From Numidum massiliense (lineage in GTDB: Bacteria; Bacillota; Bacilli; Thermoactinomycetales; Novibacillaceae): a stretch of 64,000 nt of DNA. A program made the translations under genes and the position numbers. Under the pieces are notes generated by a model. It did not search any database and was not told where the DNA came from. It was given only the letters and a program-made list of their open reading frames with translations. The number at the start of each line of letters is the position of its first letter. Within the stretch, counting starts at the first letter, position 1. The stretch spans positions 124,001 to 188,000 of the forward strand of contig NZ_CTDZ01000009.1 in the NCBI RefSeq assembly GCF_001375555.1, written 5' to 3'. Below, in pieces: positions 63,092 through 64,000 of this stretch.

Positions 63092-63164
63092 GAAAATCTT
63101 AACGCCCTGGGAATAGAGGGCTTATGGGGCACTAGGGTATGCATTTGCATTAATTCGTGCAACG

Positions 63165-63357
63165 CTTGTGACCAAATATATTTGGCTTAAAAACGAAGAT
63201 AAGCTAGCCAACGATCAAAAGAAAACACTCGAGCGATTGAAAGGTGGTAAGGCGAGAGCAGGAGTAAAGTGACTTTCTTGACGGCTGCTTTCGCCTATGA
63301 GAACCTTTTAAGCGCAAAAAGAACCCATGGTTTACCCATGAGAAAGAGCGAAGAGCC
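63165..63357 (+). mobile_element. ISL3-family insertion sequence remnant (transposase end and right terminal repeat)
   Basis: TKYIWLKNEDKLANDQKKTLERLKGG, read from 63171 to the stop at 63272, resembles the C-terminal part of ISL3 transposases. At 63331-63357 TTTACCCATGAGAAAGAGCG and AAGAGCC give, in reverse, GGCTCTTCG...CATGGGTAAA, the kind of terminal repeat seen in that family. The left part of the element is missing. The next 150 nt (63358-63504) contain nothing I can name. Confidence 0.45.
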
Positions 63358-63504
63358 TCTAACTTTTACCTCACGCCGCATATACTCCCCAATATTTTCT
63401 TAAGCACCGGACAGTCATTAACCAGCTATTACGAGCTTAAATGCTCCCCTATCTAATGACCATCGATTGTAATCCAACATAATAACAAAATTAGAAAAAT
63501 CCAA

Positions 63505-63533
63505 TTGCAAAGAGGCGAAAAATAGGCTATAAT
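63505..63533 (+). promoter_or_regulatory. Sigma-A promoter TTGCAA-17-TATAAT of the type VII secretion gene
   Basis: TTGCAA at 63505-63510 and TATAAT at 63528-63533. The promoter and following leader (TCTCAGTAATTAATGTAAG) are near-copies of those at 25879. Confidence 0.7.
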
Positions 63534-63643
63534 CTCAGTAATTAATGTAAGTGTTTTCTTATGGGGCAGAGCATAGAGTATAGAGCATCTAGCGGAACTT
63601 ATTCAATTGTCATTAATAGTCGCTGCAGAAAGAGGGGGTAAAG

Positions 63644-63943
63644 ATGACAGAAATTACGTCGAATCTAAGGACCTTGCAACACTTTACAATGAAAATGGAA
63701 GTCGGTAATCGCTCGATGGCTCATGACGCCGAGAGTGAACCATTAGCGCCGTCGCCAAATACAAACGTCACCGCTAACGCGCGTATGATCGAGGCGTACA
63801 GTGATTATGTCACGCTTGCCGGCGATTTTTACTCGTGCATGGCGGCAGACATTAACCGTTTAAAGTCAATCGGGGACTCTTTTACGGAAGAAGACCAGCG
63901 GGCGAGCCAGTCTTTTCAGCGCCATCCGTTGTCGGTGGAATAA
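63644..63943 (+). CDS. YwqI-like type VII secretion partner protein
   Basis: A 99-residue, mostly helical protein with MTEITSNLRTLQHFT at the start and DYVTLAGDFYSCMAADINRLKSIGDSFTEED later. Size and pattern fit the WXG100-like small partners (YwqI/DUF5344) that precede LXG polymorphic toxins in Bacillus. AGAGGGGG lies before the ATG and a consensus-like promoter 110 nt upstream. A toxin gene would be expected beyond the right edge; the last 57 nt of the window show no start. Confidence 0.7.
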   Translation: MTEITSNLRTLQHFTMKMEVGNRSMAHDAESEPLAPSPNTNVTANARMIEAYSDYVTLAGDFYSCMAADINRLKSIGDSFTEEDQRASQSFQRHPLSVE

Positions 63944-64000
63944 ATCTGTCGGTCGCACAGCGTAAACCTGTTCGTCGTGTAAAACCATCTGCAGAACAAC

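Overview
The window looks like a chromosomal segment of a Bacillales-type Firmicute of roughly half GC. Signs of this are strong purine-rich ribosome binding sites, frequent GTG/TTG starts, sigma-A promoters of the TTGAAA-17-TATAAT type, lipoproteins with Firmicute lipoboxes, a Gram-positive type LexA box, PTS/CcpA style sugar regulation and a type VII secretion accessory gene. The genus is not recognisable from sequence alone; a thermoactinomycete- or paenibacillus-like host is a guess.

Layout. 1-19.6 kb: the distal part of a hybrid polyketide/non-ribosomal peptide assembly line, all on the plus strand with overlapping or touching genes (PKS end KR-ACP; KS-ACP-C-A-PCP-E; C-A-PCP; KS-AT-pseudoKR-CMT-ACP-terminal C; type II thioesterase). 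It is followed by a divergent DHA2-type drug exporter. 21.6-24.8 kb: a sugar ABC importer (lipoprotein, two permeases) behind a cre site. 25-27.1 kb: accessory small genes (lipoprotein, membrane proteins) and a tandem repeat. 27.3-34.2 kb: a divergent carbohydrate locus with lactose/cellobiose-type EIIA, EIIB and EIIC, a GH4 phospho-glycosidase, MupG, MurQ and an RpiR regulator, probably for peptidoglycan-derived amino sugars. 34.5-37.2 kb: a hyaluronan-synthase-like glycosyltransferase plus UDP-sugar dehydrogenase. 37.5-40.7 kb: a LacI regulator and pseudouridine catabolism (psuG-psuK). 41-42 kb: two small four-helix membrane proteins paralogous to one at 26.6 kb. 42-45.7 kb: the 5-oxoprolinase operon pxpB-pxpA-pxpC and a GntR regulator. 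46-53 kb: M50-like membrane protein, Cas4/RecB-like Fe-S nuclease, acidic lipoprotein, an IspD-like cytidylyltransferase with an SDR (split Bcs1-like CDP-ribitol pair) and a split ThrE-type exporter.

53-58 kb holds an SOS-box-controlled operon of an unusual sigma-70 factor and a RecQ-like SF2 helicase with unassigned terminal domains, the best candidate here for an undescribed system. 58-59.4 kb: glycerate kinase. 59.4-63.5 kb is an accessory and decaying zone. It holds a type I toxin-antitoxin module (43-residue membrane toxin, convergent antisense RNA, shared terminator), a deleted and frameshifted hsdR behind an SOS-box promoter like that at 53 kb, a broken TPR regulator overlapping a 57-residue secreted signal-peptide precursor, an HTH fragment and an ISL3-family IS remnant. 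The right edge carries a YwqI-like type VII secretion partner gene whose promoter is nearly duplicated at 25.9 kb.

I saw no tRNA, rRNA or CRISPR array. Start codons were chosen by ribosome binding site and so often differ from the longest reading frame.
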